Positions 24,004 through 31,040 of a stretch of 31,040 bases of DNA are shown here, one piece after another. Positions within the stretch are counted from its first letter, which is position 1. Each line of letters begins with the position of its first letter. This stretch comes from Kerstersia sp052103615. Its GTDB lineage: Bacteria > Pseudomonadota > Gammaproteobacteria > Burkholderiales > Burkholderiaceae_B. A model generated the notes under the pieces. The model saw only the letters and a list, made by a program, of their open reading frames with translations, was not told the DNA's origin and did no database searches. Both the position numbers and the translations under genes were made by a program. The DNA is taken from positions 1-31,040 of the forward strand of contig NZ_JBQEKA010000036.1 in NCBI RefSeq assembly GCF_052103615.1. Direction: 5' to 3'.

Positions 24004-24888
24004 TTAGAACTGGCTGACTTGCTGCAGGGCCTGAATGCGTTCGGGGATAGGCGGGTGAGTCGCGAAGAGGGCGGCGATGCCTTTGCCGCCGGTAATGCCC
24101 GAGGCTTCGAAGTTCTTCGGCAGTTCGCCTGCCTCGACGCCGCCCAGGCGGCGCAGGGCGCGAATCATCGGGTCACGGCCGCCCAGCAGGCGGGCGGAAC
24201 CGGCGTCGGCGCGGAATTCACGCTGGCGCGAGAACCAGGCCACGATGATGGAGGCCAGGATGCCGAACAGGATCTCACAGGCGATGGTGGTGACGAAGTA
24301 ACCGATGCCGCCGCCTTCGCGGTCATTTTTCAGCAGCACGCGGTCCACGAAGTAGGCGACGATGCGGGCGAAGAACACCACAAAGGTATTGACCACGCCC
24401 TGGATCAGGGTCAGCGTCACCATGTCGCCATTGGCAATGTGTGCGACTTCGTGCGCCAGCACGGCGGCGACTTCTTCTTCCGTCATGCTTTGCAGCAAGC
24501 CAGTGGAAACGGCCACCAGGGAGTTATTGCGAAAAGCGCCGGTTGCAAAAGCATTGGGGGCGCCTTCGTAGATGGCGACTTCAGGGCGGCCGATACCGGC
24601 GCGGTCCGCCAGCTGATGCACGGTTTCGACCAGCCAGGCTTCACGGCCGTTGGCGGGGGCTTGCGGATTGATAACGCGCGCGCCCGTGCTGAACTTGGCC
24701 ATGGGCTTGCTGATGAGCAGCGAAATGATGGCGCCGGTAAAACCGACGACCAGCGAGAAGACCAGCAGCGCGCCGAAATCCAGGCCTTGCTGCGTCATGT
24801 AGCGATCTACGCCCAGCAAGCGCAAGGTAATGCTGAGCACGACGATGACCGCCAGGTTGGTCAGGAGGAAGAGAGCGATTCGTTTCAT
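24004..24888 (-). CDS. htpX: Membrane zinc metalloprotease HtpX
   Basis: A 294-aa M48-family protease of the inner membrane, part of membrane protein quality control and often heat- or envelope-stress induced. Two hydrophobic segments lie at the N-terminus (about 4-55). The zinc motif is HEVAH (146-150) within LAHEVAHIANGD, with the third ligand expected around 'RQREFRADAGSARLLGG'. Two more hydrophobic segments lie near 155-215. Length and order match E. coli HtpX (293 aa). ATG 24888 (MKRIALFLLTNLAVIVVL) begins at the first membrane segment; longer in-frame starts add an unlikely hydrophilic N-terminus. It ends near the polA terminator and is divergent from the EamA gene. Confidence 0.96.
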   Translation of the reverse strand: MKRIALFLLTNLAVIVVLSITLRLLGVDRYMTQQGLDFGALLVFSLVVGFTGAIISLLISKPMAKFSTGARVINPQAPANGREAWLVETVHQLADRAGIGRPEVAIYEGAPNAFATGAFRNNSLVAVSTGLLQSMTEEEVAAVLAHEVAHIANGDMVTLTLIQGVVNTFVVFFARIVAYFVDRVLLKNDREGGGIGYFVTTIACEILFGILASIIVAWFSRQREFRADAGSARLLGGRDPMIRALRRLGGVEAGELPKNFEASGITGGKGIAALFATHPPIPERIQALQQVSQF

Positions 24889-24909
24889 GGCATGTTTTCT
24901 GTTTTGCAT

Positions 24910-25118
24910 GAGTCGGACGGGTTCCCGCGTTGGACCCGTTACGGCTGGATGTGTTCCGTGATTGCGCCTGGGGGTCCAGTGGACTGGATCCTGTTTCCCC
25001 GTTTGCTTCACGCATGGCACGGAGCAAGAGTATAGTAGGGCCGTTATGCCATTTTGCAATGGCGCCATCGCGTATTTTTGGGGCGGCAGCCCCTCATTTT
25101 TCTGGATTTTTCCGCAAT
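24910..25118. promoter_or_regulatory. Divergent promoter region of htpX and the EamA gene
   Basis: Contains two inverted repeats: ACGGGT (24917-24922) / ACCCGT (24934-24939), close to the htpX start, and TCCAGT (24975-24980) / ACTGGA (24983-24988). The sequence GAGTATAGTAG (about 25028-25038) offers a -10 on each strand: TATAGT rightward, with a weak TTCACG -35 18 bp away, and TATACT leftward. I found no sigma-32-type promoter. Confidence 0.35.
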
Positions 25119-26117
25119 ATGCAGGCCTTGTGGATGCTGCTGGCCTCGGCCATGTTTGCCCTGATGGGGGCATTCGTCAAACTGTCCTCGGAACAGGGCG
25201 CATCGCTGGCACAGGTCGTGCTCTTGCGGGGCCTGCCGTCGGTGGTCTTTCTGCTGGTCTGGGCCAACGTTCATCATTACAGTATCGCGCCCAAACGCTG
25301 GAAGCCGCACATCCTGCGCAATCTCGCCGGGGTCACGTCGATGTGGCTGGGGTTTTATGCGCTGTCGCAATTGCCCCTGGCCACGGCAACCAGCCTGAGC
25401 TATACCGCGCCGCTGTTCATCGCCGTCTTCCTGATGGCGACCGATGGCAAGAGCCGTGACTGGTTGCGCATGCTGGCTGTCATGTTGGGGTTTGTGGGGG
25501 TGCTGGCGGTATTGCGTCCCAGCATCGGCCCGCAACAATTGGTGGCGGCCGGAGCCGGGCTGGTCTCTGGCGCGCTGGCTGCCATTGCCATGCTGCAAAT
25601 CAGGAAGCTGGGCCGGGAGGGTGAGTCCGAGTGGCGTACTGTCCTGTTCTTTTCCTGTGGCGTGTGTTTGAGCAGCGGAATCGGCCTGGGCATCACCGGC
25701 TGGGGCGACACGGATTGGAAAGGCTGGCTGATGCTGCTGGGAGTGGGCACCAGCGGTTTGGTCGGGCAACTGGCGATGACGCGGGCGTTCGGTTCCGGCG
25801 CCGCGCTCTTGACGGCTGCCTTGCAGTACACCACGATTATTTTCTCGGCCTTGACTGGCATGGCGCTATGGCATGACACGCCAGACGCGATGGCCTGGGC
25901 CGGCATGATCGGTATTATTGCGGCCGGTTTGCTGTCGGCCTGGCGCACCATGGTGGAAAGCCGGCGGGCGCAGGTTCAGGCCGAAGCGGAAGCCGCGGCG
26001 GCGGCGGTGGCGGCTGCCGCCGTTGCCCCGGCGGCGCCAGCCGCCGATTTGCTGCAGGATGTTCCGGCGGTGGAAACGGAGCCCGGCGCACCGGCCGCCA
26101 GAGTCTCCGCTTCCTGA
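25119..26117 (+). CDS. EamA/DMT superfamily permease
   Basis: A 332-aa integral membrane protein with about ten hydrophobic segments in two EamA repeats (about 1-140 and 150-290), typical of the drug/metabolite transporter superfamily. It likely exports or imports a small metabolite across the inner membrane; the substrate is unknown. The last 45 residues form an Ala/Pro-rich low-complexity cytoplasmic tail. ATG 25119 (MQALWMLLASAMFALMGA) begins directly at the first helix; an in-frame ATG at 25059 adds 20 residues and cannot be excluded. Neither has a clear ribosome binding site. Its stop lies only 2 nt from the stop of the convergent phospholipase gene, with no terminator between. Confidence 0.9.
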   Translation: MQALWMLLASAMFALMGAFVKLSSEQGASLAQVVLLRGLPSVVFLLVWANVHHYSIAPKRWKPHILRNLAGVTSMWLGFYALSQLPLATATSLSYTAPLFIAVFLMATDGKSRDWLRMLAVMLGFVGVLAVLRPSIGPQQLVAAGAGLVSGALAAIAMLQIRKLGREGESEWRTVLFFSCGVCLSSGIGLGITGWGDTDWKGWLMLLGVGTSGLVGQLAMTRAFGSGAALLTAALQYTTIIFSALTGMALWHDTPDAMAWAGMIGIIAAGLLSAWRTMVESRRAQVQAEAEAAAAAVAAAAVAPAAPAADLLQDVPAVETEPGAPAARVSAS

Positions 26118-26119
26118 GA

Positions 26120-28309
26120 TTACAGCGCGCTGCCCATGGCCGGGTCGCTGATGGCGTCCTTGCCGGTTTCGACCCGACCGGCGAAGCGCCGCGCCCAGCC
26201 CTCCAGTTCCGCAACCGTCACGGTGAAGTCATACCAGTGGCCGCTGGTTGAAAGATCCCAGTGCAGGGAGGCGGGCGTATTTCCGGGCATGACATCGACT
26301 TCACGCAAGGCTTCGTCGCCCAGGTAGGCATTGGCGCGGATGGTAGCGCGATAGGTTTGCGTGCCGCGGTTGAGCAATTCCAGGTAGATATCACCCTGGG
26401 CAATGTCATAGCAGACCCGGCTTTCCGGGGCAGGCACGCCGGGCAGCATTTCCTGGTTGGTGTTGCCGCGGAAGTGGCGATGAAAGCCATTGGGGCCGAG
26501 CACCCAGAGATCGTAACGCCCGTTGTCCAGATCGACCGTATTCCAGAAGCCGTTGAGCTGTTTGCCTGCGCCCACGGTATAGCGGCGCGGGACGCGGTCC
26601 AGGTGCAGCTTGTCATAGACATGGAAGACGCCCGCCTGGCTGCCGGTATTGGAGAACAGGAGCCAGATGCCGCCTGTTGAGGCTTCTACCCGCGCGCTGG
26701 TGTGCATTTCATAGGGCAGGGCGCGGGAGGGGCGGATGGCCAGGGCCTGGCTGGGGGGCAGTTGATTGCCCGCCGCCGGCACGGGGACTGGCAGCTTCAG
26801 GCCTTGAGATAAGCGGATGCGGTCCACGGCTTCTTTTTCCAGCTTGATCAGTTCCGGCAATGGTCCGGTATTGGGATTGCCGAAGTCGAAACAGCTGCTC
26901 AGGTCGCCCAGCACGGCGCGGCGCCAGGGGCTGATATTGGTTTCGGCGACACCGAAGCGGGCTTCCAGAAAGCGCAGCACCGAGGTGTGGTCGAAAGCCT
27001 GGGAGTTGACCCAGCCGCCCCGGCTCCAGGGGGACACGACGTACATGGGCACGCGCGGGCCCGGGCCGTACACCTTGCCATCGGGCTTGTCATGAGCGGA
27101 TGCCACGCGGTGGTACTCGGCTGCCGTGTCTTCGGTGGAATCGCCTGCGACGCTGCCGTCCGGGTTCAGCGAGGGGGCGGCGGGCGGCGGCAGGTGGTCG
27201 AAGAAACCGTCGTTTTCGTCAAAGTTGATCAGGAGCACCGTTTTGCTCCAGATGTCCGGGTTGGCCGTCAGCGCGTCCAGGACTTCCGAGATATACCAGG
27301 CGCCCTGGATCGGACTGGAAGGCAGCGGATGTTCGGAATAGAACGCGGGGGCAACGATCCACGACACCTGGGGCAGCATGCCGCTGGCGATATCATCGCG
27401 CAGCGCCTGCAGGAAGCCGCCGTCCGGCATGGTGTTGGCTACACCTTTGTAGAGCGGGTTGCCCGCATCGAAGGCGGGCTGCCAGGCTGGATAGGGCAAA
27501 CCGCCGCTGAGATTGCCGTGATTTTTATTGGCCTGACGGTATTGCTGAAAGCCGGCCAGCGGGTTGTCGGTGAAGTTGTCCGGCAGGTTCTGGTAAAGCT
27601 TCCAGGTGACGCCGGCTTCCTGCAGGCGTTCCGGGTAGGTCGTCCAGGTCCAGCCGCTGCGGGGCGAATCCAGAGAGTCGAAGCGGTTGCGGGTGGACGG
27701 GCCATTGCCCAGCCCAAAGGGGTCGTTGGTGCCGCTCCAGTGGAACAGGCGGTTGGTATTGGTGCCGCCGTGCAAGGCGCAGTGATAGGCGTCGCAGAGC
27801 GTGAAGGCATCGGCCAGGGCCGCCTGGAAGGCGACTTCCTGTTCCTGGTAATAGCCCATGGAGCGGTCGGTTTTTTCTGCGGGCCATTGCGTCATGCGGC
27901 CGCTGTCCCAGGCTTTCTGGGCATCCGGATAGTCGTGCGGCGTGCCCAGCACGCGCTGGGCATTGCCTTTTTCGCTATCCAGGTGATAGGGCATGACGAT
28001 GCGCTTGCCATTGGACTGTTCCCAGACGCTGCGGCCATCGGGCAGGGGAATCGTGAAACGGTCGGCAAAGCCGCGCACGCCCGGCAGGGTGCCAAAGTAG
28101 TGGTCGAAAGAACGGTTTTCCTGCATCAGGATCACGACGTGTTCCACGTCGCGAATGGTGCCGGTGCGGTTGTTGGCCGGAATGGCCAAGGCCTTGCGGA
28201 TGGCCGGCGGAAAAGAGGCCAGGGCGGCGCTGCCGCCTGCGCCGTACAGGGTGCTGCGCAGAAAGCTGCGTTTATCGCGGGAAAAACCCGGGTGTGCTTC
28301 GTTCGTCAT
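26120..28309 (-). CDS. Phosphocholine-specific phospholipase C, copy 1
   Basis: A 729-aa secreted phospholipase C of the phosphoesterase (AcpA/PlcH) family that cleaves phosphatidylcholine or sphingomyelin to release phosphocholine. The N-terminus has a Tat-like signal KRSFLR followed by a hydrophobic stretch, but with Lys-Arg instead of twin Arg. The catalytic domain has ENRSFDHYFG (64-73), HGGTNTNR with the probable nucleophile Thr183, and NFDENDGFFDH. Two C-terminal phospholipase C domains follow, beginning near 'RPSRALPYEMHTSARVE' and 'RVCYDIAQGDIYLELLNRG'. I chose ATG 28309 because it aligns with the paralogue; ATG 28357 would add 16 residues. The gene shares near-identical DNA patches with its neighbour copy and ends 2 nt from the convergent EamA gene. 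Confidence 0.93.
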   Translation of the reverse strand: MTNEAHPGFSRDKRSFLRSTLYGAGGSAALASFPPAIRKALAIPANNRTGTIRDVEHVVILMQENRSFDHYFGTLPGVRGFADRFTIPLPDGRSVWEQSNGKRIVMPYHLDSEKGNAQRVLGTPHDYPDAQKAWDSGRMTQWPAEKTDRSMGYYQEQEVAFQAALADAFTLCDAYHCALHGGTNTNRLFHWSGTNDPFGLGNGPSTRNRFDSLDSPRSGWTWTTYPERLQEAGVTWKLYQNLPDNFTDNPLAGFQQYRQANKNHGNLSGGLPYPAWQPAFDAGNPLYKGVANTMPDGGFLQALRDDIASGMLPQVSWIVAPAFYSEHPLPSSPIQGAWYISEVLDALTANPDIWSKTVLLINFDENDGFFDHLPPPAAPSLNPDGSVAGDSTEDTAAEYHRVASAHDKPDGKVYGPGPRVPMYVVSPWSRGGWVNSQAFDHTSVLRFLEARFGVAETNISPWRRAVLGDLSSCFDFGNPNTGPLPELIKLEKEAVDRIRLSQGLKLPVPVPAAGNQLPPSQALAIRPSRALPYEMHTSARVEASTGGIWLLFSNTGSQAGVFHVYDKLHLDRVPRRYTVGAGKQLNGFWNTVDLDNGRYDLWVLGPNGFHRHFRGNTNQEMLPGVPAPESRVCYDIAQGDIYLELLNRGTQTYRATIRANAYLGDEALREVDVMPGNTPASLHWDLSTSGHWYDFTVTVAELEGWARRFAGRVETGKDAISDPAMGSAL

Positions 28310-28443
28310 TGTGTGGTGAGAAATGGCTGGAGTGAAGGCAAAAATGTTCCTGGCCATATGGTCGGTGCCACGGGTGAAGCAGGCATGACGGCTAAGGTAA
28401 AAAACCTGATCGCCTAATCAAGGTTTTTGTTGTGTTCGGGCAT

Positions 28444-28538
28444 AAAAAAAGCAGGCGGCCAGATCCGGCCTGAGGGGGCGGGTGGCTGCCTGCAAAGCCG
28501 CCGCCGTCCGAATGGACGGGTGCCTGTCGGGCGGCGGC
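28444..28538 (-). terminator. Terminator after phospholipase C copy 2
   Basis: Read on the minus strand, a composite GC hairpin (28497-28538, GCCGCCGCC/GGCGGCGGC with an inner CCGTCC/GGACGG) is followed by a second hairpin with outer arms GCAGGC/GCCTGC (28451-28493) and then seven T (28444-28450). It separates copy 2 from copy 1, so copy 1 probably needs its own promoter in the roughly 130 bp before its start. Confidence 0.75.
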
Positions 28539-28588
28539 GGTAGGGGACGAATACGTAATACGTGGATTAAGCGTGTGTACTGGCGTGC

Positions 28589-30766
28589 TCAGGCCTGGCC
28601 CATGGCCGGGTCGCTGATGGAATCCCTGCCGGTTTCGACGCGGCCGGCAAAGCGCCGCGACCAGCCGGGCAGGCCGTCGATGGTGACGGTGAAGTCATAC
28701 CAGTGGCCACAGTCCGAGAGATCCCAGTGCTGCTCCGCCAGGCTGAGGGCGCCGACCTCCATCTCCCAGCCCGCGCCGGTAAAGTAGGCATTGGCCTGGA
28801 TATGGGCGCGGAAATCGGTCTTGCCGCGATTGAGCGCCTGCAGATAGACATTGCCGTTGGCGATGTCGTAGCACACCCGGATTTCCGGGTTAACGGCGTC
28901 CGGCAAGGCCAGGGCATTCACATCGCCCTGGAAATGACGGTGGTAGCCGTTGGGCCCCAGCACCCAGAGGTCATAGGTGCCGTTATCCTGTTCGGCGGCA
29001 TTCCAGAAACCGTTGAGCTGTTTGCCCGGTTCCACGGTATAGCGGCGCGGGACGCGGTCCAGGTGTTTTTTGTCATACACATGGAACACCCCGGCCTGGG
29101 TGCCGGTATTGGAGAACATCAGCCAGAGGCCGCCGGCAGAGACATCGGCGCGGGCGCTGGTGTGCATTTCATAAGGCAGCGCGCGTGACGGACGAATGGC
29201 GAGCGGCTGCACGGGCAGCGACTGGTTGTTGACGCTGGGCACCGGAACCTGGGACAGACGGTCCTGGGTGGCGCGCAACTGATCAACCGCCTGCTTTTCC
29301 AGTTTCACCAGTTCCGGCAGCGGGCCATGGTTGGGGGTGGAAAAATCGAAGCAACTGGTCAGGTCGCCCAGCACGGCGCGGCGCCAGGGGCTGATATTGG
29401 TTTCGGCGACACCGAAGCGGGCTTCCAGAAAGCGCAGCACCGAGGTGTGGTCGAAAGCCTGTGAGTTGACCCAGCCGCCCCGGCTCCAGGGGGACACGAT
29501 ATACATGGGCACGCGCGGGCCCGGGCCGTACACCTTGCCATCCTGGCCATCCTGGCGCGAGGGCACCAGGTGATGATCCAGCGTGGAATCCACCGTGGTG
29601 TCACCGATCAATTGGCCGTCCGCGTCCAGCGAGGGGGCGGCGGGCGGCGGCAGGTGGTCGAAGAAACCGTCGTTTTCATCAAAGTTGATCAGGAGCACGG
29701 TCTTGCTCCAGATGTCCGGGTTGGCCGTCAGCGCGTCCAGGACTTCCGAGATATACCAGGCGCCCTGGATCGGGCTGGAGGGGCCGGGGTGTTCGGAATA
29801 GGTGGCGGGGGCGACGATCCATGACACCTGGGGCAGGGTGCCGCTGGCGACGTCGTCGCGCAGCGCCTGCAGAAAGCCGCCGTCCGGCATGGTATTGGCC
29901 ACGCCCTTGTAGAGCGGGTTGCCCGCGTCGAAGGCGGGTTCCCAGGCCGGGTACGGGCTGCCGTCACTGCGATTGCCATGCTGCTCGTTGGCGCGGCGGT
30001 ACTGGCGGAAGCCTGCCAGGGAGTTGTCGGTGAAATTGTCAGGCAGGTTCTGGTACACCTTCCAGGTGACGCCAGCTTCCTGCAGGCGTTCCGGGTAAGT
30101 GGTCCAGGTCCAGCCGCTGCCGGAGGCGCCCAGCGCGTCATCCTGGTTCTGGGTCGAGGGGCCGCCGTGCGTGCCCTGCGGATCGTTGGTGCCGGTCCAC
30201 AGGAACAGGCGGTTGGTATTCGTGCCGCCATGCGTGGAGCAATGGTAGGCGTCACAAAGGGTGAAGGCATCGGCCAGCGCGACCTGGAAGGCGACTTCTT
30301 GCTCCTGGAAATAGCCCATGGAGGTGTTGGTCTTGTGGCGCGGCCATTGATCCATACGGCCGCTGTCCCAGGCCTTCTGGGCGTCAGGGTAGTTATGCGG
30401 CGTGCCGCTGACGCGCTGCGCGTTGCCCTGTTCGCTGTTCAGGTGATAAGGCAGGACGATGCGGTTACCGTTGGACTGTTCCCAGACACTGCGGCCGTCT
30501 GGCAGCGGAATGGTGATGCGGTCGGCGAAGCCGCGCACGCCGGGAAGGGTGCCGAAGTAGTTATCGAAAGAGCGGTTTTCCTGCATCAGAATGACGACGT
30601 GTTCGACGTCATTGATGGTGCCGGTGCGGTTGTTGGCCGGAATGGCCAGGGCCTTGCGGATGGCCGGCGGGAAGGCGGCCAGGGCGACGCTGCCGCCAGC
30701 GCCGTAGAGGGCGCTGCGCAGGAAATGCCGCTTGGGGGCAGAAGCGGGGGCGGTGTGTTTTGCCAT
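28589..30766 (-). CDS. Phosphocholine-specific phospholipase C, copy 2
   Basis: A 725-aa paralogue of the adjacent gene, colinear over its whole length. It has a Tat-like KRHFLR signal (again Lys-Arg), ENRSFDNYFG (63-72, Asn where copy 1 has His), HGGTNTNR with probable nucleophile Thr182, NFDENDGFFDH, and two C-terminal phospholipase C domains. It is expected to be exported folded by Tat and to hydrolyse choline phospholipids outside the inner membrane. Divergence is concentrated in substrate-side loops and the second C-terminal domain, so the two may differ in lipid preference. ATG 30766 lies 30 nt after the small lipoprotein gene, suggesting an operon. A terminator follows. Confidence 0.93.
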   Translation of the reverse strand: MAKHTAPASAPKRHFLRSALYGAGGSVALAAFPPAIRKALAIPANNRTGTINDVEHVVILMQENRSFDNYFGTLPGVRGFADRITIPLPDGRSVWEQSNGNRIVLPYHLNSEQGNAQRVSGTPHNYPDAQKAWDSGRMDQWPRHKTNTSMGYFQEQEVAFQVALADAFTLCDAYHCSTHGGTNTNRLFLWTGTNDPQGTHGGPSTQNQDDALGASGSGWTWTTYPERLQEAGVTWKVYQNLPDNFTDNSLAGFRQYRRANEQHGNRSDGSPYPAWEPAFDAGNPLYKGVANTMPDGGFLQALRDDVASGTLPQVSWIVAPATYSEHPGPSSPIQGAWYISEVLDALTANPDIWSKTVLLINFDENDGFFDHLPPPAAPSLDADGQLIGDTTVDSTLDHHLVPSRQDGQDGKVYGPGPRVPMYIVSPWSRGGWVNSQAFDHTSVLRFLEARFGVAETNISPWRRAVLGDLTSCFDFSTPNHGPLPELVKLEKQAVDQLRATQDRLSQVPVPSVNNQSLPVQPLAIRPSRALPYEMHTSARADVSAGGLWLMFSNTGTQAGVFHVYDKKHLDRVPRRYTVEPGKQLNGFWNAAEQDNGTYDLWVLGPNGYHRHFQGDVNALALPDAVNPEIRVCYDIANGNVYLQALNRGKTDFRAHIQANAYFTGAGWEMEVGALSLAEQHWDLSDCGHWYDFTVTIDGLPGWSRRFAGRVETGRDSISDPAMGQA

Positions 30767-30796
30767 GGTGATCGTTATCTAGCGGTGGCAATGCGT

Positions 30797-31000
30797 TCAG
30801 GGGGCGCAGCGCAGGTCGGGGCGCGGCGTTTCCGGGTCGGTGGGATGAGTCGGCGTTTCGGTATCACCGCCGTCGCCGCCCGTGCCGTTATCGCTGTCAC
30901 TGCCGCCGCCGCAGGCCGCCATCAGAGAGACAAGGGCCAGCGAGGCCAGGGTCATGGGAATACGGCGCAGCCAGGAGGGAATAGGAGAGGAAAAAATCAT
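30797..31000 (-). CDS. Small predicted lipoprotein
   Basis: A 67-aa protein with a lipoprotein signal: basic n-region (WLRRIP), hydrophobic core and lipobox LMAAC with Cys30 as the lipidated residue. The mature part is about 38 residues, Gly/Asp-rich then Thr/Pro-rich, ending RPDLRCAP. I recognise no domain. The sequence resembles the flexible tether found at the start of larger secreted lipoproteins, so it may be a remnant of one, but no downstream coding remnant remains before the phospholipase gene. A role in phospholipase secretion is only a contextual guess. The region upstream of its start is cut by the window edge. Confidence 0.7.
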   Translation of the reverse strand: MIFSSPIPSWLRRIPMTLASLALVSLMAACGGGSDSDNGTGGDGGDTETPTHPTDPETPRPDLRCAP

Positions 31001-31040
31001 GATCGTTGCTCGCTTTATTGCAGGAGTTCACGCACGGATT

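Noticed and set aside
24889..25173. N-terminal extension of HtpX
   Set aside because: Hydrophilic sequence before the first membrane helix is not seen in HtpX and crosses the divergent promoter region.
26987..28417. A 476-codon plus-strand ORF antisense to phospholipase copy 1
   Set aside because: Shadow of the minus-strand enzyme; the corresponding frame in copy 2 is broken into short pieces.

Overview
The window looks like chromosomal DNA of a betaproteobacterium, most likely Burkholderiales and probably the Alcaligenaceae (Bordetella/Achromobacter relatives). This rests on the high GC content, the protein sequence types and the core gene order scpB-rluB-rimP-nusA-infB-rbfA-truB-typA, followed by an ABC exporter, a LOG-family protein and polA. 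The genus assignment is inference; no rRNA is present.

Layout. (1) 1-2595 is almost gene-free. It holds two copies of a 147-bp unit carrying tRNA-Asn(GUU) and its terminator on the minus strand. Between them are several short tandem-repeat arrays and a 100-N assembly gap that lies directly against a 7-bp array. (2) 2596-6514 is an accessory stretch: a GST-family enzyme (+), a secreted DUF2501 protein (+), an MFS transporter (-) and a RutE-like malonic semialdehyde reductase (-). The 526-bp spacer between the last two contains a purine-rich repeat array with an 11-G tract, a 13-bp array and strong hairpins. (3) 7018-18208 is a long plus-strand information-processing block. scpB and rluB (chromosome condensation, 23S rRNA pseudouridylation) come first. 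Then comes the rimP-nusA-infB-rbfA-truB-typA cluster for 30S maturation, transcription elongation/termination, translation initiation, tRNA pseudouridine 55 and a ribosome-associated GTPase. A perfect intrinsic terminator ends only a few bases before the rimP start codon, which suggests the whole cluster is controlled by attenuation. (4) 18432-23808 holds an MsbA-type ABC exporter (+), a convergent LOG-family protein (-) and polA (+). (5) 24004-26117 has htpX (-) divergent from an EamA/DMT permease (+). (6) 26120-31000 is a tandem pair of minus-strand phosphocholine-specific phospholipase C genes. The upstream copy (higher coordinates) follows a small lipoprotein gene.

Most notable: the rimP leader attenuator; the duplicated and apparently decaying tRNA-Asn unit; the concentration of short tandem arrays, one with an assembly gap and one with a poly-G tract upstream of a transporter; and the tandem phospholipases, which share near-identical DNA patches and Lys-Arg (not Arg-Arg) Tat-like signals. 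I did not find a clearly new multi-gene system, CRISPR array, insertion sequence or prophage.
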